From Halieaceae bacterium (GTDB lineage Bacteria; Pseudomonadota; Gammaproteobacteria; Pseudomonadales; Halieaceae), in contig DPGN01000077.1 in the NCBI GenBank assembly GCA_003523185.1, forward strand, positions 1 through 10,305: DNA of 10,305 nucleotides, written 5' to 3'. Position 1 is the first letter of the stretch. Every line of letters starts with the position of its first letter. The position numbers and the translations under genes were made by a program. Shown one piece after another: positions 1 through 7,715 of the stretch. The notes beneath the pieces were generated by a model. It was not told the DNA's origin, did not search any database, and saw only the letters and a program-made list of their open reading frames with translations.

Positions 1-89
1 CTGTGAAGTGTCTCGGATTAAAGAATTTGACGCAAGTCGAAAGGTTCTCATCCTCAACCTAAACAGCAATATGACACGCTGATTTTTGA

Positions 90-108
90 ATGTTAATCAT
101 GATAACAT
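90..108. promoter_or_regulatory. Candidate TetR operator 1 (imperfect palindrome)
   Basis: A 19-bp element with perfect 6-bp arms, ATGTTA at 90-95 and TAACAT at 103-108, around a 7-bp spacer that contains TCATGA. It lies 40 bp upstream of the adaptor start and resembles the element at 112-130 at 13 of 19 positions. Size, symmetry and position suit a TetR-family dimer site, and a TetR-type gene ends the same operon. That this regulator binds here is inference. No convincing -35/-10 pair could be assigned, although TTGAAT at 86-91 could be a -35 overlapping the site. Confidence 0.45.
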
Positions 109-111
109 CTG

Positions 112-130
112 AAGTTAACGTTATTAACAT
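112..130. promoter_or_regulatory. Candidate TetR operator 2 (tandem copy)
   Basis: Second copy of the operator-like element. Its arms are GTTAA at 114-118 and TTAAC at 124-128, with a 5-bp spacer. Aligned to the copy at 90-108 it matches at 13 of 19 positions, chiefly in the arms. The two centres (99 and 121) are 22 bp apart, about two helical turns, so two dimers could bind the same DNA face. It ends 17 bp before the adaptor start codon, where bound protein would block transcription. Confidence 0.42.
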
Positions 131-147
131 ACGAGATACGCGAAGCC

Positions 148-1272
148 ATGACATCACGGATGTTCTTTACAACCCTCTTCAGTGCTGTCGGTGCCGCCGG
201 CATCGTACTATTCGGGTCTGATGCAATCGAGGCAAACGTCAAACCAACCATTTCGACGGAAGCACAGCCCCTACCCGTTGTCGTTGTGCCCTATCTGCTG
301 GAGCGCAGCTACACGACCAAGACACGCTTTTTAGGTGTTGTCGAGGCAAGTTCAGATAGCAATGTGGGTTTCGAGGTCGCGGGCGTTTTAGACGCTCTCA
401 CTGCACAGGAGGGTGATTTCGTCACCACCAATCAACAACTAGGCAAACTCGATACGCGTCAGCAAGAAGCCGCGCTCTCGCTTGCGAAAGCGCAATCGAA
501 AGAAGTGGCAGCGCAGCTAGAACTTGCAGAACTTAATTTAGAACGGATCAACAGCCTACTGGGTCAGGGCCTTGTGTCACAAAGAGAGGCTGACGATGCG
601 CGACTTACCGTTGAAGCTACCCGTGCTCGACTTGAAACCACCCAGGCAAGCGTTCGAAATGCCGAAATAGTCATTGAAAAGAGCCAGTTGACCGCACCCT
701 TCGATGCTGTCGTGTCAAAGACTCTGCGAGAACCCGGAAGCATCATTGGCCCTAATGTACCGGTCCTGCGCCTCGTATCTGTCGGTGAGCGAGAGGCTCA
801 CGTTGGCATATCACCAAAATTCGCTGACAGCGCCCGAATTGGTGAGCAGTACACCCTCTATCTCAATGACAAAGCTGTTTCGGCAACGCTGCGAAGTATC
901 GGTGCAGACGTGGATTCCCAAACGTTGACGGTGCTCGCTGTTCTGACCCTACCTGAGGGATCGCCGGCTCGAGTTGGGCAAACCGTCGCACTCCAAATCG
1001 AGGAGAGTGTCACGGAAACAGGCGGATGGTTACCCCTCAGTGCCCTTCTTGAGGGCGACAAGGGACTATGGACCGTGCTCGTCACCCGTAAAAATGAGGC
1101 CGGCGAGACAATTACAGCGCGAGAAAGTGTGGAGGTCATCTACAGCGAGGGCGATCGCGTCTTTGTACGAGGAACGATCACCAATGATGCAACGGTTGTT
1201 GCCTCCGGCATGCAGCGGCTGTCACCTGGATCTCCTGTCGAAATCGTACCCTCGATACGCGTGATCAACTGA
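148..1272 (+). CDS. RND efflux periplasmic adaptor subunit (membrane fusion protein)
   Basis: Periplasmic adaptor that would join the inner-membrane RND pump to an outer-membrane channel. The 374-residue length is normal. Residues 5-28 form a hydrophobic signal peptide or membrane anchor; there is no lipobox Cys, so it is probably not a lipoprotein. A first lipoyl half-motif lies around 72-102 (FEVAGVLDALTAQEGDFV), an Ala/Glu/Leu-rich alpha-hairpin at about 104-178, and the returning lipoyl half begins with LTAPFDAVVS at 181-190. A beta-barrel (about 212-290) and membrane-proximal domain follow. The start has no strong ribosome site; a second ATG four codons later (160) would also leave a usable signal. 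The permease gene follows after 10 bases. Substrate cannot be told from sequence. Confidence 0.93.
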   Translation: MTSRMFFTTLFSAVGAAGIVLFGSDAIEANVKPTISTEAQPLPVVVVPYLLERSYTTKTRFLGVVEASSDSNVGFEVAGVLDALTAQEGDFVTTNQQLGKLDTRQQEAALSLAKAQSKEVAAQLELAELNLERINSLLGQGLVSQREADDARLTVEATRARLETTQASVRNAEIVIEKSQLTAPFDAVVSKTLREPGSIIGPNVPVLRLVSVGEREAHVGISPKFADSARIGEQYTLYLNDKAVSATLRSIGADVDSQTLTVLAVLTLPEGSPARVGQTVALQIEESVTETGGWLPLSALLEGDKGLWTVLVTRKNEAGETITARESVEVIYSEGDRVFVRGTITNDATVVASGMQRLSPGSPVEIVPSIRVIN

Positions 1273-1282
1273 GCACCCAGCG

Positions 1283-4200
1283 ATGATTGCCACAAGCCTT
1301 TTTGAAAACGGGCGCTATCTCGCCCTACTCGTAATTTCTATCATCGTTGTGGGGGTCACTTCCTACAACAGTTTGGGTCGACAGGAAGACCCCTCGATTA
1401 CGCCTTTCGTTGCCTCGGTTCAAACCTTCTATCCCGGCGCAAGCCCTGCGCGTGTAGAAAGCCTCGTAACGAAGCCGTTGGAGGACGCTTTACGTGAGCA
1501 CCCCGATGTCCAAGAGATCGACTCCAGTTCGATCAATGGAGTGTCTACCATCGTTATTGAGGCCGACTACTACCTATCTAGACCCGATATCAAGCGGGTA
1601 TGGTCCGAACTCCGGGGTAAAGTTGACCGGGTCACTGCCGACCTTCCCGAGGGGACAACCCAACCGATATTCGACGATGATCTTTTCACCACGTTTGTGA
1701 AGATCATTGCCATCAGTGCGGATGAAGGTGTCGATATCTCGCCATCACTCCTGCGCCGCGAAGCGCTTCGCTTTGCCGATGCGGCGCGTAAGGTGCCTCA
1801 GACACGACGTGTAAAACCTTATGGGCTGCCGGACGAAGAGATCAATGTAGAGATAAACGGCACAGCACTTAGCACATTAGGACTCTCAGTCGACGATATT
1901 GCTCGGACATTGGCCCTCTCTGACTCAAGGACTCCGGCAGGTAAGCTCGCGTCGCCCACAACTGCACTCACTATCGACGTCGCCGGCGATTTTGGGGACG
2001 CTCAGGCCGTACGCGATACGTTTATCAAGGCTGATTTTGATAGCGTTACGGGCATCCGAATTAGCGATGTCGCCACTGTGACTAAATCGGAGACGGAACC
2101 ACCGCTCCGGCTAGCGCTTTCAAATGGCCGTCGATCCGTGTTCCTCGCTGTCGAGATGAAAGAAGGGTATCAAGTCGATAAGTACAGCAAGCAATTCGAT
2201 GCGTTTCTTGAGGATTACCGCGCGAATGCCGCCGACGGCCTGACAATTGAGACAACGTATGATCAAAGTGGCTATACAGAGGCCCGCTTGGCGGGCGTTG
2301 CGAAAAACATCATCGCCGGTGTGCTGATCGTTGTTGCTGTACTTTTCGTGACCTTGGGTTGGCGCGCCGCATTAATCGTGGCACTCAGCCTACCGCTGTG
2401 CACCCTACTATCGATGGTAGTACTCAATTATCTCGACGTACCCATACATCAACTGTCTATGACAGGTCTCGTAGTGGCGCTAGGATTGTTAGTGGATGGC
2501 TCCATCGTTGTAACCGATGAGATCCGCAAACATCTTCTCGAAGGTGATGAGGCAATCGAGGCGATGCAAAAAGCCGTTAAACGCATGACAGTGCCTTTGG
2601 TTAGCGCCACCGCTACGACCGTCCTTGCATTTACGCCCATGGCTATTTTACAGGGCCCGTCTGGTGATTTTCTGGGGAGTCTGGCCACCTGTGTCATCGT
2701 CATGCTCGTTATGAGCTTAGTCCTCGCACTGTCCGTGACAGCCGCGCTTGGGGGACGCCTCTTACCCGGAGCGATGACGGAGCGTCCCGCGTGGTGGCGA
2801 TCTGGTATCGTCTTACCCAGAGCGAGAGAACGTTTCGCCGCCTCGATTGATTGGTCGCTAAAGTATCCCTTGGCCTCGGTGCTACTCGCAGCATCCGTCC
2901 CACTACTCGGCTTTGCGAGTGTGTCGACGCTCACAGCACAATTTTTCCCCGGCACTGACCGTGATCAAATGTACCTTCGGGTTGAAATGCCGAGGAGCGC
3001 CGGTATTGAAGCAACGCTGGAGCTTGTCCGTCAGCTCGATGACGATCTTCGCGCAGAACCTCTAATTCGACGGGTTGATTGGTCCGTTGGCGAAAGTCCG
3101 CCCGCCTTCTACTACAACCTGCGCTCCAACAAGCGAAATGCCCCTAGTTGGGCGGAAGGTATGGTGCTGACTCGAGACGAAAACCAGACCAACGCGCTAA
3201 TACGCCGCCTACAGAAAAATTTTGATCGTAAGTACCCTCAAGCACAGATCCTCGTTTTAGGTATTGATCAGGGTCCGCCTGTGGATGCGCCGCTAGAGGT
3301 CGTTCTTTATGGTCCCAATACACACACCTTGCGGGTATTGGGAGAACAATTTAGGCAACGCCTGCAAGAGCTGCCAGACATAACACACACGAAGCTATCC
3401 ATTAGCCCAGCCGCCCCCAAAGTGGAGTTCCAACTCGACGAGGAGAAGTTACGCCGACTGGGTCTCGAGCGAACGCAAGTAGCAGGGCTTGTTGATGGTT
3501 ATCTGCGAGGTCGATTCGGCGGTGCGGTCATCGAAGATACGGAGCAGTTACGTGTCAGAGCAAAGTTAGAACGAGAGGCCTGGCAAGATAGCGATGAGCT
3601 TCTCAATTTGCAGATCCCTCTTCCCGGACAACTCGGACAGCCACGCTTTGTGCCCCTGTCCGCGGTCGGTGAAGTGAATATTGTCCCAGACGATGCGCCT
3701 ATCGGACGCAGAGACGGCGAGAGAATTAATCAGGTACAGGCGTTCTTGACCAGAGGCGTGCTCCCGGAAGAGGCATTGAAATTACTAAGGCAGTCTCTCA
3801 AAGAAAATCCGATCGCTTTGCCAGACGGCTACCGATACAGCTTCGGCGGTGACAGCGGTGAGCGCGAAGGTGTTGTGAACGATCTCATAGGGCCGGTCGG
3901 ACTGGTGATGTCGCTACTCCTCGCAACCATCATGCTCACATTCAACTCGTGGCGCCTTACCGCACTTGCCTTCGGAGTTGTAATCTGCGCCTTTGGCCTC
4001 AGCTTCCTTGCGCTCGCCCTGTTCCGCTATCCACTCGGCATAATGGCGCTCGTGGGTGTCGTTGGCTCCATTGGTGTAGCCATTAACGCGTGCATTATTA
4101 TCTTGACGTCCTTTCAACAATCTCCCGCCGCTGCGAGCGGCAATCGAGAGGCTATGCGCGATGAAGTACTCGACTCCAGTCGACACATCATATCGACCAC

Positions 4201-4408
4201 TTTGACTACATTTGGTGGGTTTTTGCCACTTATTTTGGAAGGAAGTCAGTTTTGGCCGCCGTTTGCGATGGCCATTGCCGGTGGGGTGCTGTTATCCACC
4301 ATCATCTCATTCTATTTGGTGCCACCAGCCTACGTACTTCTGGGCGCACCCCAGGATAACCGCATCGAGCGAGCTCAGCTCAAGGCGGCTCGGGGAGCGT
4401 TGGCATGA
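1283..4408 (+). CDS. RND efflux transporter permease (AcrB/HAE-1-like superfamily)
   Basis: Inner-membrane proton-driven exporter, the pump of the tripartite system with the upstream adaptor. The 1041 residues fit the AcrB-type family, with duplicated architecture: TM1 about 11-29, a large periplasmic loop, a TM2-TM6 block about 340-495, TM7 about 528-550, a second loop, and a TM8-TM12 block about 868-1020. Recognisable motifs are GRQEDP at 32-37, YPGASP at 50-55 and TFGGFLPL at 976-983. The TM4 motif reads LLVDGSIVV (402-410), keeping the first Asp (D405) but having Gly where AcrB has the second. The TM10 motif reads GVAINACI (931-938), with Asn935 where AcrB has its relay Lys. The ribosome site is weak, so translation may depend on coupling to the adaptor. 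Family assignment is firm; the substrate is unknown. Confidence 0.95.
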   Translation: MIATSLFENGRYLALLVISIIVVGVTSYNSLGRQEDPSITPFVASVQTFYPGASPARVESLVTKPLEDALREHPDVQEIDSSSINGVSTIVIEADYYLSRPDIKRVWSELRGKVDRVTADLPEGTTQPIFDDDLFTTFVKIIAISADEGVDISPSLLRREALRFADAARKVPQTRRVKPYGLPDEEINVEINGTALSTLGLSVDDIARTLALSDSRTPAGKLASPTTALTIDVAGDFGDAQAVRDTFIKADFDSVTGIRISDVATVTKSETEPPLRLALSNGRRSVFLAVEMKEGYQVDKYSKQFDAFLEDYRANAADGLTIETTYDQSGYTEARLAGVAKNIIAGVLIVVAVLFVTLGWRAALIVALSLPLCTLLSMVVLNYLDVPIHQLSMTGLVVALGLLVDGSIVVTDEIRKHLLEGDEAIEAMQKAVKRMTVPLVSATATTVLAFTPMAILQGPSGDFLGSLATCVIVMLVMSLVLALSVTAALGGRLLPGAMTERPAWWRSGIVLPRARERFAASIDWSLKYPLASVLLAASVPLLGFASVSTLTAQFFPGTDRDQMYLRVEMPRSAGIEATLELVRQLDDDLRAEPLIRRVDWSVGESPPAFYYNLRSNKRNAPSWAEGMVLTRDENQTNALIRRLQKNFDRKYPQAQILVLGIDQGPPVDAPLEVVLYGPNTHTLRVLGEQFRQRLQELPDITHTKLSISPAAPKVEFQLDEEKLRRLGLERTQVAGLVDGYLRGRFGGAVIEDTEQLRVRAKLEREAWQDSDELLNLQIPLPGQLGQPRFVPLSAVGEVNIVPDDAPIGRRDGERINQVQAFLTRGVLPEEALKLLRQSLKENPIALPDGYRYSFGGDSGEREGVVNDLIGPVGLVMSLLLATIMLTFNSWRLTALAFGVVICAFGLSFLALALFRYPLGIMALVGVVGSIGVAINACIIILTSFQQSPAAASGNREAMRDEVLDSSRHIISTTLTTFGGFLPLILEGSQFWPPFAMAIAGGVLLSTIISFYLVPPAYVLLGAPQDNRIERAQLKAARGALA

Positions 4409-5013
4409 ATCAATCGGTAGCGCCCTACCATCATGGCGATTTGCGCAACTGCGCTATCATTGCAGCAGCTGAACTCATTGAAGCCATAGGCAGCTACGAC
4501 ATCACCATCGCACAGGTGGCAAAACGCGTGGGGGTGAGTTCCCCCGCCCTTTACCGTCATTTCAAGGACAAGGACGCACTGCTCACAGCCGTGAGAGAGC
4601 TTGCCCATATTGGCATCATGGAGTACACCACGGACGCGCAAGAATCTGTCGCAACTGGCACCCTCGCTCACATTGATGCACTTGGATCTGCTTACTTGCG
4701 CTTCGCCATGGATAAAGAGGCCTTTTTTGGACTGATGTGGGAAAACCATGGAGACGCTGATGAGCGGAGAGCTGAGGCGCGTGCGAAACGAACCGGTTTT
4801 CAGGTACTACATGAAGCAATTGAGCTCTACTTGCGGCAGCAGCGACCCGAGTCTGTAGAGACGTCGTTACAAACTGCAACGCTGTTGTGGTCCGCGGCAC
4901 ACGGCATTGCAACGCTGCAACACAATCGCTTGTTAGACACCTTTGACCAAGACGCAGACGCCGAAGCCATGCTACGCACCGCCACCCGGGCAATCTTAAA
5001 GGCCGGTATGTAG
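4405..5013 (+). CDS. TetR-type transcriptional regulator with WHG-like C-terminal domain
   Basis: A 202-residue DNA-binding repressor candidate. The N-terminus (YHHGDLRN at 8-15, then an AAAELIE helix) and the helix-turn-helix at about 34-53 (VAKRVGVSSPALYRHF) are classic TetR features. The C-terminal ligand/dimer domain carries W162 and H166-G167 in LLWSAAHGIATLQ, as in the WHG-type TetR C-terminal family. Its ATG overlaps the permease TGA (ATGA at 4405-4408), so translation is probably coupled and the gene belongs to the efflux operon. The natural inference is a ligand-responsive repressor of this operon, including itself, acting at the tandem palindromes at 90-130. The inducer is unknown. 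Confidence 0.92.
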   Translation: MNQSVAPYHHGDLRNCAIIAAAELIEAIGSYDITIAQVAKRVGVSSPALYRHFKDKDALLTAVRELAHIGIMEYTTDAQESVATGTLAHIDALGSAYLRFAMDKEAFFGLMWENHGDADERRAEARAKRTGFQVLHEAIELYLRQQRPESVETSLQTATLLWSAAHGIATLQHNRLLDTFDQDADAEAMLRTATRAILKAGM

Positions 5014-5102
5014 GTCGGCACACTGGACTCGACTCGGTGACGAAGGTTTTATACATTGCTCGCTGCAACCAAGTTCGGATATGTTGTTAGGCGGGTAAAC
5101 AC

Positions 5103-5420
5103 ATGGCTGATGCCTCTATTCCACTGTGGCTCATAGCCACATTCATAGGCCTTTGGTTAGGCTTTAGGCTCAGTCATTCAATGCATGATGGCGCTGCAGA
5201 TTCTCGTGCTCCCAACACGGCAAGAGCATTGGTGACGGTCTACTGTCTATCTGTCACGGCCATCCTCACTGAGGTGGGGTTAACCGACTCGTTACCGCGA
5301 ACCGTTCAACTAAGCTGCCTATTGATAGCTGCCGTCACGGCCCTAATGCAGTTACTGCAAATCTGGACTGAAAAACCGATACCGGGAAAGGACTGTCAAG
5401 GTCGCGATATCGTGGAATAA
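5103..5420 (+). CDS. Hypothetical small membrane protein, three predicted spans
   Basis: A 105-residue protein I do not recognise. Three hydrophobic stretches at about 6-24, 41-60 and 66-88 suggest an integral inner-membrane protein. A short loop with His/Asp residues (SHSMHDG, 24-30) follows span 1, and a charged tail (about 89-105) ends in DIVE. The start is supported by a G-rich Shine-Dalgarno candidate, GGCGGG at 5090-5095, seven bases before the ATG. It begins 89 bases after the regulator and could be a read-through fourth member of that operon or an independent gene; a weak promoter candidate (TTGCTC at 5056, TATGTT at 5080) overlaps the leader. No function is proposed. Confidence 0.68.
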   Translation: MADASIPLWLIATFIGLWLGFRLSHSMHDGAADSRAPNTARALVTVYCLSVTAILTEVGLTDSLPRTVQLSCLLIAAVTALMQLLQIWTEKPIPGKDCQGRDIVE

Positions 5421-5436
5421 CCGCGTCTGATTGTGC

Positions 5437-5442
5437 GATACT
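5437..5442 (+). promoter_or_regulatory. Candidate -10 element of the tRNA-Arg promoter
   Basis: GATACT lies 10 bases before the mature tRNA 5' end and is followed by a very GC-rich stretch (GCGCGCCCC). A GC-rich discriminator is typical of stable-RNA promoters under stringent control in proteobacteria. No good -35 is visible at the expected distance, so the call rests on the -10 and its context. Confidence 0.35.
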
Positions 5443-5452
5443 TGCGCGCCCC

Positions 5453-5529
5453 GCGCCCATAGCACAACTGGATAGTGCACGTGCCTTCTAAGCATGAGGT
5501 TCCAGGTTCGAGTCCTGGTGGGCGCGCCA
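5453..5529 (+). tRNA. tRNA-Arg (anticodon UCU)
   Basis: A complete 77-nt cloverleaf that reads AGA codons. The acceptor stem GCGCCCA (5453-5459) pairs with TGGGCGC (5519-5525), followed by discriminator G and an encoded CCA (5527-5529). The D stem is GCAC/GTGC (5462-5465 and 5475-5478). The anticodon stem is CGTGC/GCATG with one G-T pair, and its loop CTTCTAA places TCT at 5487-5489. The T stem is CCAGG/CCTGG around TTCGAGT. All invariant features are present. It stands alone, 32 bases after the small membrane protein gene. Confidence 0.97.
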
Positions 5530-5583
5530 TCTTCCTGCCGCGATCTCAGGCTGATTACCACATTAGCAAATTTGATGCTCTAG

Positions 5584-5614
5584 CCGTGGTTGGTATGCCT
5601 GATATAAACCACGG
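5584..5614. repeat. Perfect 8-bp inverted repeat upstream of the antiporter
   Basis: CCGTGGTT (5584-5591) and AACCACGG (5607-5614) are perfect inverted repeats around a 15-base AT-leaning spacer. No T-run follows on either strand, so it is unlikely to be an intrinsic terminator for the tRNA. Its right arm touches a candidate -35 for the antiporter gene, which fits a regulator-binding site or a hairpin in a tRNA-initiated transcript. Confidence 0.45.
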
Positions 5615-5641
5615 TGACTACGATGCCGTATCGTCTATAAC
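5614..5641 (+). promoter_or_regulatory. Candidate promoter for the cation/proton antiporter
   Basis: GTGACT (5614-5619, 4 of 6 matches to the sigma-70 -35) and TATAAC (5636-5641, 5 of 6 matches to the -10) are separated by 16 bases. Transcription would start near 5648 and give a leader of about 90 bases. The inverted repeat 5584-5614 ends at the first base of the -35. This is a consensus match only. Confidence 0.35.
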
Positions 5642-5736
5642 GACTAGGCAGCAGTTCAGTAAATCGAAGAAAGGCGTAACGCACCGGGTTACCAACAAAC
5701 TGTGGCTGTAAATTCTGAAAACAATTTCGGAAGGAA

Positions 5737-7299
5737 ATGGCTTTGATCGAACCCTTCATCATCTTAACGGCACTGCTGTGCGGTATGGCAAGCCGGGCGG
5801 TTGGCTTCCCCGCACTGATCGGCTACTTGGCCGCGGGTTTTGTCCTCTACGAGTTCGATATGAGCAGTGGTCCTTTGCTCGGGATACTGGCTGACCTCGG
5901 AATCACCCTACTACTATTTACCATTGGTCTTAAGTTGGAGCCGACCAAACTGCTCGAGACTAAGGTTTGGGGCACTACACTGATTCAAATGGCGGCCACA
6001 CAGGTCGTTATGTTTGTGTTGCTCATATCCCTGAGCGCCGCCCTGCCGGCGTTAGACCTTGACTACGCAGGAGCAGGTATTATTGCTCTCGCTTTAACCT
6101 TCTCCAGCACCGTATTCGTAATCCAAACAATGCAGGAGCGCGGCGAGGTGGACTCCAGCCACTCGGCGCTTGCCATCGGCATATTGATCGTTCAGGACTT
6201 GGTTGCGGTTCTATTTCTTGCGGTCTCCGCGGGTAAGATTCCCACAGTTTACGCCATAGGCATGCTGGCCATTATTCCATTACGGCCCCTGATTCTGCGT
6301 TTACTCGCCATCGCTGGCTACGGTGAGTTACTGACACTACTGGGACTTGCGCTCGCAATAGGTTCAGCACAAATTTCTGAGTTAGTTGGCATCAAAGGCG
6401 ATCTGGGGGCTCTGTTTGTTGGCGCAGTCCTGGCTGGTCATCACAAGTCAAAGGCGATGGCGAATAATCTGATGCAACTGAAGGATTTGTTCCTGGTCGG
6501 CTTCTTTTTGTCCATCGGGCTCGGCGGTTGGCCATCAACGACTTTGATTTTAGTCTCGATCCTCATTGGTTTGCTCGCGGGCCTGAAGCCATTGTTGTAC
6601 TTTCCGCTTATGACGCGCTTCCACACCAGTCCGCGAACGGCGGTGTTGTCCTCAGGCGTGCTTGCAAACCACAGTGAATTTGGGCTTATCGTAGTGTCTG
6701 TGGCGGCCGCAGCGAATTTGCTTGACCCAGAATGGAGCGCAGCCCTATCCATCGCCGTAGCCGTCAGTTTCGTCATCGCTGCGCCACTGTCATCAGCGAC
6801 TCATGAGTTTTATCGCAAGTACCGAAATCGACTGCTAAGCTTCCAATCCCCAGAACTAGTCAAGAGTTTCGAGCCCACCGATCGTGCATGTATTGTCATT
6901 TTGGGGATGGGGCGGGTAGGCACAGGTGCCTATGATTCTCTGGAACCCCAGTGGGGCCAAGAGGTTCTCGGAGTTGAAGAGTTGGAGTCTCGAGTTGCGC
7001 ATCATATCTCTGAGAAACGTCGAGTTGTAAACGCTGACGCTTCCGATCCGGATTTCTGGTTCCGACTAAACCTCAATGAGCTGAAACTAATTATGCTGGC
7101 ACTGACCAACCATCGAGAAAACATGCTGGTCGCCGAGCTGTTGCGCAGCATGGGCTACCGTGGTGAGTTAGCAGCCGTGGTCCGTCATGAAGACCACGCG
7201 AGGGAGATGCACCGGGCAGGGATATCACCGTTTAATCTCTACGGCGAGGCCGGGAGTGGTTTTGCCGCCCACGCTAGCGAATTGCTAACGTCATCCTGA
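5737..7299 (+). CDS. CPA2-family cation/proton antiporter with RCK_N (TrkA-N) domain, Kef-like
   Basis: An inner-membrane monovalent cation/proton exchanger or K+ efflux protein, 520 residues. Residues 3-360 form the Na+/H+-exchanger domain with many membrane spans. It contains the conserved QD pair (Q153-D154 in LIVQDLVAV) and the acidic motif NHSEFGLIV (311-319), corresponding to the GGEF region of KefB/KefC. From about 384 a cytosolic Rossmann domain begins with GMGRVG (390-395, GxGxxG), typical of NAD(H)-gated RCK_N domains. The protein ends after it, with no RCK_C, so it is shorter than KefB/KefC. The start follows GGAAGGAA at once, an unusually tight ribosome site, but the N-terminus matches where the first span should begin. 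No KefF/KefG-like partner is nearby. Likely roles are K+ or Na+ homeostasis and pH; exact ion unknown. Confidence 0.9.
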   Translation: MALIEPFIILTALLCGMASRAVGFPALIGYLAAGFVLYEFDMSSGPLLGILADLGITLLLFTIGLKLEPTKLLETKVWGTTLIQMAATQVVMFVLLISLSAALPALDLDYAGAGIIALALTFSSTVFVIQTMQERGEVDSSHSALAIGILIVQDLVAVLFLAVSAGKIPTVYAIGMLAIIPLRPLILRLLAIAGYGELLTLLGLALAIGSAQISELVGIKGDLGALFVGAVLAGHHKSKAMANNLMQLKDLFLVGFFLSIGLGGWPSTTLILVSILIGLLAGLKPLLYFPLMTRFHTSPRTAVLSSGVLANHSEFGLIVVSVAAAANLLDPEWSAALSIAVAVSFVIAAPLSSATHEFYRKYRNRLLSFQSPELVKSFEPTDRACIVILGMGRVGTGAYDSLEPQWGQEVLGVEELESRVAHHISEKRRVVNADASDPDFWFRLNLNELKLIMLALTNHRENMLVAELLRSMGYRGELAAVVRHEDHAREMHRAGISPFNLYGEAGSGFAAHASELLTSS

Positions 7300-7301
7300 G
7301 A

Positions 7302-7715
7302 CTAGTCGAATAGAACACTCGGATTCACCATGGTTTTCATCTCGAGTACGTTACCGTTAGGGTCTGAGATGAAGAACGTCTCTTGCTCGAATTCAGTCCC
7401 TTTAAATCGACGGTATGGCTGGTCGAGATAGTCAAACTGACTAGACTCAATTCGTTGCTTCAATGCCTGAAATTCGGCCTCCGGCATATGCGCGCCAAAG
7501 TGCGGAACACTGACATTGCCCATATCGACATCGTGGCGAACACCCGGTAATTGCTCCTCACTCTGATGCAATGTGAGCTCGTTACCCCAAAAGTTAATAT
7601 CAATCCATTTCCCTGGTTCGCTGTTACCCGTCGCGCAGCCAAGAACCTCCGTGTAAAAAGGAATCGTAGACGCTAAGTCGCCTGCAGGTACCGCTAAGTG
7701 GAACGTATTTGACAC
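7302..7715 (-). CDS. VOC-fold (glyoxalase/extradiol dioxygenase-like) protein
   Basis: A 137-residue single-module vicinal-oxygen-chelate protein, probably cytosolic and metal dependent. The paired beta-alpha-beta-beta-beta pattern is recognisable: FHLAVPAGDL near the N-terminus with IPFYTEVLG after it, then PHFGAHM and FFISDPNGNVLEMK in the second half. H6, H72 and E125 fall at usual metal-ligand positions. I start it at GTG 7713-7715 because GAGGTG (7720-7725) lies four bases upstream and the conserved FHLAV follows directly; an upstream TTG at 7740-7742 would add nine unconserved residues. It lies 93 bases downstream of the acyl-CoA dehydrogenase on the same strand and may share its transcript. 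The reaction cannot be inferred. Its stop is 2 bp from the antiporter stop. Confidence 0.88.
   Translation of the reverse strand: MSNTFHLAVPAGDLASTIPFYTEVLGCATGNSEPGKWIDINFWGNELTLHQSEEQLPGVRHDVDMGNVSVPHFGAHMPEAEFQALKQRIESSQFDYLDQPYRRFKGTEFEQETFFISDPNGNVLEMKTMVNPSVLFD

Noticed and set aside
2449..2955. A 168-residue open frame on the minus strand inside the permease gene
   Set aside because: It is antisense to a strongly conserved coding region, has Ser/Thr/Arg-rich composition without domains, and is a codon-bias shadow.
5475..5711. A 78-residue open frame on the plus strand
   Set aside because: It begins inside the tRNA-Arg gene and runs through the antiporter promoter region; no ribosome site or protein character.
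5453..5736. tRNA-Arg as an attachment site for an integrated element
   Set aside because: No integrase nearby and no repeat of the tRNA 3' end seen downstream; the following genes look like core chromosome.
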